DNA of 41,468 nucleotides from an uncultured Eubacterium sp. (GTDB lineage: Bacteria; Bacillota; Clostridia; Lachnospirales; Lachnospiraceae), in NCBI GenBank assembly GCA_910584245.1, contig CAJTZF010000025.1, positions 1 through 41,468 on the forward strand. Direction: 5' to 3'. Under the pieces are notes generated by a model. It saw nothing but the letters and a program-made list of their open reading frames with translations, had not been told where the DNA came from and did not search any database. Every line of letters begins with the position of its first letter. Positions within the stretch are counted from its first letter, which is position 1. The translations under genes and the position numbers were made by a program. Of this stretch, positions 25,111-36,006 are shown one piece after another.

Positions 25111-26163
25111 ATGTGGGCCGATGGAAATAAGCAAATAATCTTGCCAGAGGACATTGAAATATCTCTTGATATAACTAACGATTGTAATCTTAGGTGTAAG
25201 CACTGTTGTATTAGTGCTGGAGACGGTTTGAGAGGAAAAGACTTACCAACAACTAAATTGAAAGAAATTATTCGCAAAATAATTGATCTGAACCCTCATC
25301 TTATCTCAATATCAGGTGGCGAACCGCTAATTAGACCAGATTTTAGAGAACTAACAAATTATCTTCATATGAACTATACCGGAAAGCTTCTACTTATGAC
25401 AAATGCCATACTAATTGATGATAATATGGCCCAGTTTATTTATGAAAACTATGACTATGTTGATGTTAGCATAGACGGTGTTGACGAGAATACATGCAGT
25501 AAAATAAGAGAAGAGGGCGTTTTCGACAAGACCCCGCGCGGCATACAACTATTAGTTGCCAATAGTTGTAAAGTAACTGCGTCAATGGTAGTAACGGAAG
25601 ATAACAAACATTTAAAAAACAAGTTTAGTGAATTATGTGAAAAAAAATTAGGTATCAAGTATATGTTCAGGGTTTTTGAACCTGTAGGAAGAGGAGAAAT
25701 TAACAAAGACTTTTTGCAAATCAACACATCCGAAGAACAACAGCCTAATCTTTGCTGGGAAGAATGTGAAAAAAAATTTGTTGAACATAAATTGTACAAA
25801 AAAATTCCTCAAATTTTTGCCTGCCAAGGCGCTAAGAGACAATTCCAGATCGATCACAGAGGGAATCTATTCCCTTGCGCCTCCCTTATGGAGAAAAGTT
25901 TTAACTTGGGAAACTTATTGGAAATAGAAGATTTTAAAGATTATATTATAAATAGAAAGTTTTCAAAAACTTGTGGTTTTCATAATTTTGAAAGCTGCCT
26001 CCATTACAATGTTCCTAAATGCAAGGACTGCAATAAACAATTACTTTGTTTTAGTTGCGCTAATACCGTAAAACAACACTTAAAAAATAACACAATAGAT
26101 AAAGTTTGTGATGAAAATAAGAATTTTTTCGACTTATATTGGAGGTACTATGGCACTTGTTAA
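25111..26163 (+). CDS. radical SAM/SPASM peptide maturase (detached from its RRE domain)
   Basis: This 350-residue radical SAM enzyme has the CxxxCxxC cluster motif NDCNLRCKHCC near residue 33, SISGGEPL for SAM binding, and VDVSIDGVDENT. The C-terminal SPASM domain shows CQGAKRQFQIDHRGNLFPC and later cysteines in FESCLHYNVPKCKDC and LLCFSCANTV for auxiliary iron-sulfur clusters. Such enzymes install thioether or other crosslinks in ribosomal peptides. The ATG at 25111 has no ribosome site, and homologous-looking sequence continues in frame upstream through a TAA, so the true gene probably began at 24875. The catalytic part is complete but may not be translated. Its end overlaps the second radical SAM gene. 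Confidence 0.82.
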   Translation: MWADGNKQIILPEDIEISLDITNDCNLRCKHCCISAGDGLRGKDLPTTKLKEIIRKIIDLNPHLISISGGEPLIRPDFRELTNYLHMNYTGKLLLMTNAILIDDNMAQFIYENYDYVDVSIDGVDENTCSKIREEGVFDKTPRGIQLLVANSCKVTASMVVTEDNKHLKNKFSELCEKKLGIKYMFRVFEPVGRGEINKDFLQINTSEEQQPNLCWEECEKKFVEHKLYKKIPQIFACQGAKRQFQIDHRGNLFPCASLMEKSFNLGNLLEIEDFKDYIINRKFSKTCGFHNFESCLHYNVPKCKDCNKQLLCFSCANTVKQHLKNNTIDKVCDENKNFFDLYWRYYGTC

Positions 26164-26758
26164 TATATGGGTTACAAACTTTTGCAATTTAAACTGTTCC
26201 TATTGTTACGAAAAAGAAACTTACCTAAAGGAAGAGCTTTTAACTCCAACTATTGATTTCATTAAAAAAATAGAAGATGACAATGCTTTAACTATAAACT
26301 TTCATGGCGGAGAACCACTCCTTAATTTTGAAGTCATAAAAAAGATAGTAGCTCAATCCAAACTTGAAAATATTTTTGCGAACTTTTCTCTTACAACAAA
26401 TTTATTGCTTATGAACAATGAAATTGCAGATTATGTTTCCTCGAACCATATATACTTATCTATAAGTTTAGATGGGACTGAACATGTGAATGACATTAAC
26501 CGAATAGACAAAAATAACCGTGGTACATATAAAAAGGTAATTAAAAAACTCAATATCCTAAAAAAATATAATATTCCCTTCCGCACCAGAATGACAGTTA
26601 CTCCCTTTACCATTAACTATTTATATGAATCCGTTACACATTTAATTAATATTGGATGTAAAGAAATTGTTGCAGCCCCCGATTTATTTTGCCAACATTG
26701 GGACGAAGAAAAAATAAGTCAATTATCCCTTCAATTGGATTTAATCTATGATTTTTAA
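26150..26758 (+). pseudogene. second radical SAM protein, lacking its C-terminal half
   Basis: Starting at ATG 26150 behind GGAGG, this 202-residue product has a radical SAM core: NFCNLNCSYCYEKE (CxxxCxxC), INFHGGEPLLNFE, SLTTNLLL and ISLDGTEHVND, similar to anSME- and sactipeptide-type enzymes. It stops at LDLIYDF, before the last barrel strands and the whole SPASM domain expected in this group (about 200 residues missing). The next gene begins 12 bases later without its own N-terminus, so a deletion has probably joined the two. It overlaps the end of the first radical SAM gene by 14 bases. Confidence 0.75.
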
Positions 26759-26770
26759 TAAAAATATAAG

Positions 26771-28360
26771 ATGTATTTTACAGTTATGTTTCTTCTCTCG
26801 CTGTTCACTTGTGGAGCTACATATATCGCGCCCTTAATTAATGCTACTATAATAGATCAGGGAATTAATGATAAAAATGGATTTATACTTGCTTGCTCCG
26901 TATCCAGTCTCTTTTTATTATACTTAATCTTAGAAATAATATCCTTACTTAGTTTTCATCTCCGTAATAAAACAAACTTTGTTATAAAAAAGGAAATTGA
27001 AAACCAGGTCTTAGATTATTGTTTTGAAAAAGGGCGCTTAATCGTATCATCCGGCGAAATAGATACTATTATAAAAAGAGATGTTCCCTGCTATATTTCT
27101 TTTATTTGTAACTTCTTTATTGATATTGTTAAAAATATATGCAGCGTTTTATTTGTTTTATATATGATGTTATCTTTACAATGGAAATTAGCATTAATAA
27201 TAATTTTTCTTCAAATTATTTTGACTATAATACGGCTAAAACAAAATTTTACATTAGAACAAATAAGTTTATCCTCAAGAAATATGTTTATTGATTTCAT
27301 GAATGTAATAAATGAAATTACTACAAATATTAAAAATATAATTGGAACAGGTGCAAAAAAGTATTTAAAAAGAAAATATAACGTTTCAATGCAAACAGAA
27401 TTTGAAATTGCCCGAAAGCAAACAATGTTTGAACTGAAAATTGCATCAGCCTTTTCTCTTTTCTCTTCCTTTATAACATGTGCTATTTTAATGATAGGAG
27501 GTTTTTTTGTTATCAAAGAAGAATTAACAATAGGATTATTACTATCGTTTTCCCAGTATTCGTCTGTTTTTTTAAATCCCGTAATCGAACTATTGAATAT
27601 TCCCACAGAACTTAGTAGCCAATACTCGTCCATTAAAAATGTATCGGATATTTTGGAATACATGAATGACAACGGTCTTAATAAAAACCTTACAATTAAA
27701 AACATCCGCAAAATACAATTAAATAATATAAGTTTTTCTTATAAGGACAAAAAAATACTAAACAATTTAAGTTTTGAATTCAAAACCGGCAATATTTATT
27801 ATATAATAGGGGAAAGTGGAGTTGGAAAAAGCACTCTTGCAAGATTGATTTCCGGACAACTTCAACCGCTATCAGGGCAAATAAACTATAATGAGTATTC
27901 TATAGACCAAATGAGCGTTGAAGAATTAACGAACTATATGGCATGGGTATCACAAGATACTATTTTATTTCATGATACTATATTAAATAACATCGTGCTC
28001 GATGAGAAGATAGACATGAAACGGGTCAGGGAAGTTTGCCAAGCCTGCCAAATACTAGAATATATTGATAACTTGCCACTTGGATTTGATACCATGCTTG
28101 CTGAACAAGGCAATAACTTTTCGGGAGGACAAAAAAATCGTATTTGTCTGGCAAGAGCAATATACAAAAATAAACCTATTATTATTTTGGATGAAGTCAC
28201 CTCAGGAGTTGATAAAATAACAGAAGATAAAATAAAGAAAGGATTGAAAGGCTATTTTACTGATAAAATAGTTATTATAATTACCCATAGCAAACAATTT
28301 ATACTGGATACCGGCAGTATTTATCGTCTTATAGATGGAAATTTATTACCTGAAAGTTAG
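26771..28360 (+). CDS. ABC exporter (membrane plus ATPase), probably N-terminally shortened
   Basis: This 529-residue half-transporter has six membrane segments followed by a complete ATPase: Walker A GESGVGKST, Q-loop WVSQDTIL, signature NFSGGQKNR, Walker B IIILDEVTSGVD and H-loop ITHS. It would export the modified peptide. There is no peptidase domain for leader removal. The ATG at 26771 has no ribosome site, and the frame upstream reads a stop then KYK, which fits the usual KYKxYF before the first helix; about 10 or more N-terminal residues are therefore missing. It may be untranslated. The permease gene follows after 20 bases. Confidence 0.8.
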   Translation: MYFTVMFLLSLFTCGATYIAPLINATIIDQGINDKNGFILACSVSSLFLLYLILEIISLLSFHLRNKTNFVIKKEIENQVLDYCFEKGRLIVSSGEIDTIIKRDVPCYISFICNFFIDIVKNICSVLFVLYMMLSLQWKLALIIIFLQIILTIIRLKQNFTLEQISLSSRNMFIDFMNVINEITTNIKNIIGTGAKKYLKRKYNVSMQTEFEIARKQTMFELKIASAFSLFSSFITCAILMIGGFFVIKEELTIGLLLSFSQYSSVFLNPVIELLNIPTELSSQYSSIKNVSDILEYMNDNGLNKNLTIKNIRKIQLNNISFSYKDKKILNNLSFEFKTGNIYYIIGESGVGKSTLARLISGQLQPLSGQINYNEYSIDQMSVEELTNYMAWVSQDTILFHDTILNNIVLDEKIDMKRVREVCQACQILEYIDNLPLGFDTMLAEQGNNFSGGQKNRICLARAIYKNKPIIILDEVTSGVDKITEDKIKKGLKGYFTDKIVIIITHSKQFILDTGSIYRLIDGNLLPES

Positions 28361-28380
28361 CATTTTTATTGGAGGGACAT

Positions 28381-29403
28381 ATGAATTACAAACTTTTTTA
28401 CCAATCCGTAGCTAAATTAAAATTACTGTCCGTTATATTCATAGTTTTATTTACACTTGCAGGTCTCTATATGCATTATTGCCTTCTTTCGGCCAACGCT
28501 GGAGAACGAAAGTGGAAACCATTGTCAGAATTAACAGGCGACTGGTACTATTACATGAGCGATATACCAATGGAAAAAAAGGATCCCACAGAAGATTATA
28601 TTTTGGAAAACCAAAAAGAGATCATTATTTCGAGCGGTCTGTCCAGCAAATATCCCGTCGATCCGTCATGGAAATAAACCTTTCTATGGGAGATACTGAA
28701 AATGAAAAACGTGTTGAATTCCAAGTAGTTGGTGAACTTGCGCAAGAGGAAATTCTATTTCGCACACCACATTCAGAATATATATCTTCTAATGACATAG
28801 GTACTATGTGGAATGGTAAACATGTAACTTTTTCTGAAACCAGTTTAAAAAACCAATTTATACTTATACATCCGAACTTTCTCACGGATTCAAAGGAAGA
28901 ATCCTCTGGTCTTTTTTTCAGGCAAGCCAAAAAGATCTTGATTACGTGAGACAAATTGCTTCCCCTACAGGAAAAATTGTTTCGGTGAAAGAAACCCTCA
29001 AGGACAATGAATCAGAACAAATATTGTCAAACAATGAAATCACTATAGGATTATTATTCTGGTTTATTGCAATATGCTATATAATCCTCTGGACCGGATT
29101 TCTAATGTCAAAATGTGATCAAGATGCTTATTATCTTTTATATATTGGGTTTTCACAAAAAAAGTCATAAAATGTTACAGCTGCATGCACATGAGAATGC
29201 TTATACCAGCATTTCTACTATCGTACCTTGGATACTTTCTGCCAAGCCAGCTAGAAAATTTTTGGAGCGCAGACATACTAGCATTTTTAACAGTTGAATG
29301 TACCTATGTCGTCATAAGCATATTGGGGACCCTGATTCTAAATACCGTATTTGCAAAAAAGAAATTTAAAACCATAAAAACATCCCTTTTATCCGCAATT
29401 TAA
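28381..29403 (+). pseudogene. FtsX/MacB-like permease broken by three frameshifts
   Basis: From ATG 28381 (TTGGAGG upstream) one protein can be followed through three frame changes. Segment one: a first membrane helix (LLSVIFIVLFTLAGLYM) and the start of a large outer domain, to about 28670. Segment two: INLSMGDTENEKRVEFQVVG to a T7 run at 28912-28918. Segment three: QASQKDLDYVRQIAS and helix LLFWFIAICYIILWTGFLMS, to an A7 run at 29157-29163. Segment four: helices MLIPAFLLSYLGYFLP and VVISILGTLILNTVF, ending at 29403. One helix, a large outer domain and three helices is the FtsX/MacB plan. All three shifts equal the loss of one base. Confidence 0.75.
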
Positions 29404-29420
29404 CACTGGAGGACAATATC

Positions 29421-29579
29421 GTGTTATATTTACGCGCAAATGGTTATTCTGCAAAAGCGGCCAAAGGATTATGCAAAACAATCTTAAAAGAAAAAGAAAT
29501 CAATTATTGTGCCAAAAGGCGCATGGCGATATCCGGAGAACGGGAATTAAACCGTTTTCGTGAGATTATTTTACACTAG
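29421..29579 (+). CDS. small hypothetical protein
   Basis: A 52-codon frame starts at GTG 29421 behind GGAGG with an 8-base spacing. The product is basic and soluble (LRANGYSAKAAKGLCKTILK, ending in FREIILH) with no family I recognise. Base use is less AT-rich than the permease before it. It could be a real small gene, or the broken front of a larger one. Confidence 0.4.
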   Translation: MLYLRANGYSAKAAKGLCKTILKEKEINYCAKRRMAISGERELNRFREIILH

Positions 29580-29660
29580 CAAACTCCCCTCTCAAAAGCC
29601 AAACATTCCCATTAAACGGACATATCCATCCCCTTAGCCGCTGCCCGGGATTTTCGCAGC

Positions 29661-29688
29661 AAATAAAAAAGGCAGGCATCTGCCCGCC
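29661..29688 (-). terminator. rho-independent terminator of tRNA-Pro
   Basis: On the minus strand GGCGGGC and GCCTGCC pair (one G-U) around the tetraloop AGAT, followed by TTTTTTATTT. It lies immediately after the tRNA 3' end. Confidence 0.85.
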
Positions 29689-29691
29689 AAA

Positions 29692-29765
29692 TCGGAGCAA
29701 CAGGATTTGAACCTGCGACCTCACGGCCCCCAGCCGTGCGCGCTACCAAACTACGCCATGCTCCG
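29692..29765 (-). tRNA. tRNA-Pro (anticodon GGG)
   Basis: Minus-strand sequence folds as a cloverleaf: acceptor stem CGGAGCA/TGCTCCG with discriminator A, anticodon stem CACGG/CCGTG around loop CTGGGGG, and T-loop GGTTCAAATCC. CCA is not encoded. The 3' end faces the decayed radical SAM locus, the usual side for island insertion. Confidence 0.95.
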
Positions 29766-29841
29766 TATCCCAGTTTCATAGGTTAGTATACCATAGTTTG
29801 GAAACGATTTCAAATACTTTTTCGATTTCTCAAAAAATACC

Positions 29842-29869
29842 TTGTGGTTTTTCATATTTCCGTTATAAT
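29842..29869 (+). promoter_or_regulatory. carB promoter
   Basis: TTGTGG (29842-29847) and a perfect TATAAT (29864-29869) are spaced by 16 bases, about 145 bases ahead of carB. The leader in between contains two stems: GAGGGAAGTGTG with CGCGCTCTCCTC, and GCATGC with GCGTGC around GAAAAA. I see no known riboswitch or PyrR-site consensus. Confidence 0.6.
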
Positions 29870-30013
29870 ATATAAGGAGGGAAGTGTGAAGCAAACGCGC
29901 TCTCCTCAACATTGTTTGTGCTGGTAAAGCCGACATAGCAGGAAGTTTGTGCCCGCATGCGAAAAAGCGTGCGCAAATGGACAGAAAAATGACAGAATTA
30001 GAAGGAGAATATT

Positions 30014-33244
<3,231 letters not shown>

Positions 33245-33281
33245 TTTGCCACAAAGACACACATAACCAAACAATATAAAT

Positions 33282-33327
33282 TTCCCTTGCTTATTGTCCA
33301 CGGCGACAAAGGCAAGGGAACATTTTA
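33282..33327 (+). terminator. hairpin terminator after carB
   Basis: TTCCCTTGC (33282-33290) and GCAAGGGAA (33312-33320) form a perfect 9-bp stem enclosing a smaller stem (TTGTC/GACAA), followed by CATTTTATT. It also makes the TTG start at 33294 of the next frame unlikely. Confidence 0.65.
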
Positions 33328-33350
33328 TTAATATGAAGGAACGTGAAAAT

Positions 33351-33887
33351 ATGGATTGCTACATTACTACATATAGCGGGACACATTTTGTACCCACGAA
33401 ACCAGAAGCCAGTAAAGTACATATTGTAGATATCGCACACGCCCTATCCATGATTTGCCGCGGAAACGGACATGTGAAAACCTTTTTTTCAGTGGGACAG
33501 CACTGTATCCACTGCGCTCTGGAAGCAGAGGCAAGAGGGTTTTCCCGCCGAATTATCCTTGCCTGCCTTTTACACGACGCAAGCGAGGCTTATATGTCAG
33601 ATGTGCCGCGGCCGTTTAAACAATATTTACCTCAGTACAAGCAGTTAGAAAAACAGCTGCTCTCCGTCATTTACGAGAAGTATCTCGGTTCTTCCCTCCG
33701 TGACGAGGAACAGCGGATCATAAAAAAAATTGATGATGATATGCTGTACTATGATCTTTCTGAACTACTCGGCGAACAATCAGACCAGCAGCGTCCCAAA
33801 ATGAAGACCTCATTTTCATACGAAGTGCTTCCTTTTGAGACAGTCGAAAAACAGTACCTCTCTCTATTTAATAAATACAGCAAGTAA
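33351..33887 (+). CDS. HD-domain phosphohydrolase (YfbR-like)
   Basis: This protein of about 178 residues belongs to the HD metal-dependent phosphohydrolases, nearest by eye to YfbR-type 5'-nucleotidases. Motifs in order: IVDIAHALSMICRGNGHV, FFSVGQHCIHCA with metal His residues, and CLLHDASEAYMSDVPRPFK with the HD pair, then DDDMLYYD near the C-terminus. It probably dephosphorylates nucleotides or a related phosphoester. ATG 33351 is preceded by AAGGAA; ATG 33333, six codons earlier, is an alternative. It converges with the EAL gene, with a 9-bp palindrome between. Confidence 0.85.
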   Translation: MDCYITTYSGTHFVPTKPEASKVHIVDIAHALSMICRGNGHVKTFFSVGQHCIHCALEAEARGFSRRIILACLLHDASEAYMSDVPRPFKQYLPQYKQLEKQLLSVIYEKYLGSSLRDEEQRIIKKIDDDMLYYDLSELLGEQSDQQRPKMKTSFSYEVLPFETVEKQYLSLFNKYSK

Positions 33888-33894
33888 TCCCGTA

Positions 33895-33916
33895 TTATCT
33901 CAACCGTTTGAGATAA
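33895..33916. terminator. palindrome at the convergent HD/EAL gene ends
   Basis: TTATCTCAA and TTGAGATAA form a perfect 9-bp stem with a 4-base loop, eight bases after the HD gene stop and overlapping the EAL stop codon. It is placed as a two-way terminator but lacks a clear U-run. Confidence 0.45.
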
Positions 33917-35798
33917 ATTCCAAAAATTCCCGCTCGGGCAACGGTTTCGAGAAATAATACCCTTGGATGTAGCTAATCCCCAACTTTTCCATCACACGGT
34001 ACTGCTCCTTCGTCTCAATTCCCTCAGAAACGATCTGTAGCTGCATACCCTGGATCATATGCATGGCGGCATCCATCACATATTTTGCCTTTTCGCTATG
34101 GAAATAGGACTGGATCATATCCCTGTCAAACTTTACAATATCAACCGGCATTTCTACAATATAATTCAAATTGGAATGCCCAGTACCAAAGTCATCAAGG
34201 GAGAAAGAAACACCAAATTCCCTCAGCGCTTTCATATTCGTCAAAAGAGTCCGCTTCTCATTCAGACTAGCCGTCTCCGTAATTTCCAGATTGATATAAT
34301 TGGGATCAATATCATATTTTTTCATTATATTGATGAACCCTTCTGCCAAATGATCAAAACCGCATTGGATCAAAGAAAGATTCACTTCTATGTACTCAAT
34401 TCCATATCGCGCCGGATTTTCTCTCTGAATAAAGCGGCATACCTTTTCAAACACCATCTCTCCCAGTTTTACGATTAACCCAGTCTGCTCGGCTACCTCG
34501 ATAAACATATTGGGCGGAATGATGTTGCCCGACGCATCGTGAATGCGGGTCAACGCTTCTGCCGAAACAAACTGGCCTTTCTCCGTTGAATAAATTGGCT
34601 GGAAGAAAACTTCAATCCAGTCCTGTTTCATTGCCTTCAGCAATAGCTGCTCTACTTCCTTTTCCTGGTTGAGCTCCCGGATAATCGACCCATCAATCAC
34701 AGAATAATCATTATCCTCTCCGCTTCCTATACTTTTTTGCAGCATATATTGAAACAGCTCAAGCAAATCCTCCGCGCGGTTGACGATTCCGGTATCCGTC
34801 AGGCTAAACCACTTAGGACGAATGATATGCATCCTCCCCTTGCCCCAAGGCTTCTTAAACCGGCTTCTTAACTGCCGGTAAACCCGCTCCTCCTCTTCCT
34901 TATCAAAGAATAGAAAAACGATTTCATTTTCGGTAATACGAAACACCTTTGTGCCTGAAATTTTTGATATAAACCGCGTCATTTCCTTAAAAACAATTTC
35001 GTCTGTGCCAGACGACGTATTTTCGCTAGTCCCAAGCGAGCAGGACATGCACAATAGATAAAATTCCCGCTTCTGAAACAGCTGCTGCCCTGTGTAGAGT
35101 AAAAAAGCATTCTGATTAAAAAATCCCGTCTTCCAGTCGAGATTCGCCTCGGGATTCTCCAGTCTCAAATAAATAATAAACGTCCCGACCGCACTTGCAT
35201 ACCCGACAAGTAAAAGAGCATCGTCCCAAAACTGTATACTGACAAACTCAATCACCGCCCCCAGCAGCCAAACACCCATCCATGCTCCCATGACACGGCG
35301 AAGCCGGGCACTTGTCGAATCCCTGTATCTGTACAACAGCCACCCAAGAACAAGAAGCACAAGTAATGCCAAAAAATAAGTAAGATATGTTGAGGGACCA
35401 TATGTATACGTCTTAGACGTGCTTTCCGTGCGCATATAAATCGGCAGTATGTAAACGCCAACCGTAAAAAGCGCGCCGCATAAAAAGAGTTTTTTCTGGT
35501 ATAACTGATACTGCGCTTTATAAATATCCGCACACACATAATTTACACAAAAGATCGCCACCCAGACAAGCGAGGCGACATAGGCCTTGCATCCGGTCTC
35601 AACGACAATGTCCGGAAAGGCATGATGATACGTGAGCAGCGCCATAGACATAATATCTAAAAGCAGGCTCGCAAACGTGACCCTCCATATGCCCATGAAA
35701 GCCCGTTCTGAATACAGATGAACTTTTTTCTGCGTGCTGTGGAAAAATAAAATTACAATCATCAATACAACACCACAGTATTGTGCAAGTATATTCAT
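33900..35798 (-). CDS. membrane c-di-GMP phosphodiesterase (degenerate GGDEF plus EAL)
   Basis: This 632-residue protein has about seven N-terminal membrane helices (to about residue 215), a degenerate GGDEF domain and an EAL domain (about 380-630). The GGDEF-like part begins with DWKTGFFNQNAFLL, but where GGDEF should stand it reads TENEI, so it cannot make c-di-GMP and may only bind nucleotide. The EAL domain keeps its catalytic set: AEALTRI, EVNLSLIQ, EITETA, DDFGTGHSNL, VKFDRDMI, SEGIET and QGYYFSKP. It should hydrolyse c-di-GMP in answer to a membrane signal. AGGAGGAAAGGT precedes the ATG and a good promoter lies upstream. Confidence 0.93.
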   Translation of the reverse strand: MNILAQYCGVVLMIVILFFHSTQKKVHLYSERAFMGIWRVTFASLLLDIMSMALLTYHHAFPDIVVETGCKAYVASLVWVAIFCVNYVCADIYKAQYQLYQKKLFLCGALFTVGVYILPIYMRTESTSKTYTYGPSTYLTYFLALLVLLVLGWLLYRYRDSTSARLRRVMGAWMGVWLLGAVIEFVSIQFWDDALLLVGYASAVGTFIIYLRLENPEANLDWKTGFFNQNAFLLYTGQQLFQKREFYLLCMSCSLGTSENTSSGTDEIVFKEMTRFISKISGTKVFRITENEIVFLFFDKEEEERVYRQLRSRFKKPWGKGRMHIIRPKWFSLTDTGIVNRAEDLLELFQYMLQKSIGSGEDNDYSVIDGSIIRELNQEKEVEQLLLKAMKQDWIEVFFQPIYSTEKGQFVSAEALTRIHDASGNIIPPNMFIEVAEQTGLIVKLGEMVFEKVCRFIQRENPARYGIEYIEVNLSLIQCGFDHLAEGFINIMKKYDIDPNYINLEITETASLNEKRTLLTNMKALREFGVSFSLDDFGTGHSNLNYIVEMPVDIVKFDRDMIQSYFHSEKAKYVMDAAMHMIQGMQLQIVSEGIETKEQYRVMEKLGISYIQGYYFSKPLPEREFLEFISNG

Positions 35799-35849
35799 AC
35801 CTTTCCTCCTCTCTCCCAGAGGGTTCTCTTCGTTGGAATCTTACTATAT

Positions 35850-35878
35850 AGTATAGAACAAAATGGGGAATTTTACAA
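35850..35878 (-). promoter_or_regulatory. promoter of the EAL gene
   Basis: Minus-strand TTGTAA (35873-35878) and TATACT (35850-35855) are spaced by 17 bases, about 50 bases before the gene. Confidence 0.6.
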
Positions 35879-35975
35879 GAGTAAAAGTAACGGCAAACGC
35901 CCGTCTATTTTGGCAAAAACGTCATATTTCTGGCAGCAATGTCACAAAATCGAATGGAAGAACGAACTATTTTCT

Positions 35976-35983
35976 GATATAAT
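35976..35983 (+). promoter_or_regulatory. extended -10 promoter of the LytTR regulator
   Basis: The plus strand reads TGATATAAT (TGn extension at 35975-35977, TATAAT 35978-35983), 24 bases before the TTG start. The -35 region (TGGAAG) is poor. Confidence 0.5.
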
Positions 35984-36006
35984 TGAGAAAACTGGAGGTG
36001 AATAAA

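Noticed and set aside
28479..28949. Apparent separate gene starting at 28479
   Set aside because: Its first 60 codons are in the wrong frame over the permease; only the later part is real and belongs to the frameshifted permease.
24500..29765. Attachment-site duplication of the tRNA-Pro 3' end
   Set aside because: No copy of the tRNA 3' sequence was seen near the left border, so a site-specific insertion is not shown.
29870..30013. PyrR-type attenuator or riboswitch for carB
   Set aside because: The stems are real but no PyrR-loop or riboswitch consensus could be matched, so no named element is claimed.
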